This document shows, piece by piece, positions 63,701-64,000 of a stretch of DNA of 64,000 bases. This DNA comes from Nematostella vectensis (Eukaryota > Cnidaria > Anthozoa > Actiniaria > Edwardsiidae), in NCBI RefSeq assembly GCF_932526225.1, contig NC_064041.1, positions 6,407,042-6,471,041 of the forward strand. The letters run 5' to 3'. The notes below the pieces were generated by a model. That model was not told the DNA's origin. It searched no databases and saw nothing but the letters and a program-made list of their open reading frames with translations. The translations under genes were made by a program, and so were the position numbers. Positions within the stretch are counted from its first letter, which is position 1, and every line of letters begins with the position of its first letter.

Positions 63701-64000
63701 GATGAAACATTCGACTTCGTTCACTTGCAGGTATTTGCATTTGGAACGGCACACGAAAAAAACTGCCTCGCATGTAGCTTCCATTTCATATTGTAAGAGC
63801 AACTGTGTGATAAAATCTCGAAATGACCATCTAAAAACATTTTTTTATTTTTTTTATTTACCAAGTCGTTTCGCAATAACCTGCCCAAAGCAACCAATGG
63901 AAATAGATACCTTCTCACAATGACAATGGCGGCACGGACTTCCGAGATCCAAGTAATTCTTATTGTTTTTTAGGTCCAGCTCTGACCAAACTAGAGGTGT
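57782..64000 (+). CDS. VPS13B: VPS13B (COH1), N-terminal part, runs off the window
   Basis: Large bridge-like lipid transfer protein of Golgi and endosomal membranes; human defects cause Cohen syndrome. Exons in the window: 57782-57928, 58957-60177, 61277-61685, 62060-62253, 62620-62790, 63022-63146, 63433-63632, 63974-64000 and on. Phases agree, giving 831 aa so far. The protein opens with the chorein-type N-terminus (MLETYITPLLMSYVDKYIKN, then WGGDVVLYNLEL). Further matches to VPS13B are VPWTKLGSE, PPGYVQSL, NLILKYVEDDIVLS-like sequence, VCLDK, YQDPLLY and ITDQQLP. The VPS13B-specific IHELRIHVPWTK-type sequence separates it from VPS13A/C/D. Exon 2 is unusually long (1221 bp). The exon 3 donor is GTTTGT. 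The C-terminal three-quarters lies outside the window. Confidence 0.95.
60184..60420 (+). repeat. Dispersed repeat family D copy at VPS13B exon 2 donor
   Basis: 'agctaagagatcatgtgact' to 'accaaaataacagca' matches 31684-31947. It begins a few bases after the donor GTAAGT at 60178. It happens to remain open in the VPS13B frame to 60480. Confidence 0.65.
60505..60800 (+). repeat. ATTTACTACCC tandem repeat, VPS13B intron 2
   Basis: About 26 units of 10-11 bp, (C)ATTTACTACC(C/T) mixed with CATTACTACC. Higher-order grouping is visible where the 10-bp unit recurs every two or three units. No coding role is evident. Confidence 0.9.
62806..62880. repeat. 75-bp inverted-repeat element, VPS13B intron 5
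   Basis: Perfect 13-bp ends tggctaaactagg / cctagtttagcca lie 16 bp after the exon 5 donor. It resembles 5199-5268 in layout and ends. Confidence 0.65.
63765..63930 (-). repeat. Dispersed repeat family E copy
   Basis: It carries 'tctcgaaatgaccatctaaa', 'aatggaaatagat' and 'gacaatggcgg' in the order expected for the reverse strand of the family. It lies in VPS13B intron 7. Confidence 0.5.

Overview
The window is animal nuclear DNA. It has intron-rich genes with GT-AG introns, extended homology to vertebrate proteins, and a very high density of small DNA transposons and tandem repeats. Gene content and repeat style fit an anthozoan cnidarian such as a sea anemone. That assignment is inference; nothing in the window proves the species.

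Layout. Positions 1-4080 are repeat-rich with no gene I can support. Positions 4081-9770 (minus) hold a six-exon secreted purple acid phosphatase of the long, plant-like type (592 aa). About 560 bp away and divergent is a complete 20-exon POMT1, protein O-mannosyltransferase 1 (10330-29930, plus, 776 aa). Its intron 14 contains a 5.6 kb array of about 143 tandem 39-bp units. Positions 30889-31641 (minus) are a single-exon SAM-dependent methyltransferase. Positions about 34060-35790 are a 5'-truncated non-LTR retrotransposon. Positions 37275-57706 (minus) are an 18-exon makorin RING E3 ubiquitin ligase (500 aa as modelled). Its introns carry a G-rich 18-bp minisatellite, several MITEs, a tRNA-derived SINE and an intact Ty3/gypsy LTR retrotransposon with a 5-bp target duplication. 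Starting 75 bp from the proposed makorin start codon and running off the right edge is the N-terminal part of VPS13B/COH1 (57782-64000, plus).

Exon models were built by hand from protein family resemblance plus splice sites. All phases agree and totals are whole codons for the phosphatase, POMT1 and makorin. The phosphatase (secretory), POMT1 (ER membrane) and VPS13B (Golgi/endosome lipid transfer) share the secretory system, but I see no evidence of a functional cluster.

Most unusual feature: the POMT1 array is built from the 3' end of exon 14 together with its own 5' splice site. The pre-mRNA therefore carries well over 100 tandem copies of a donor-like sequence. The first few units are open in the POMT1 frame.
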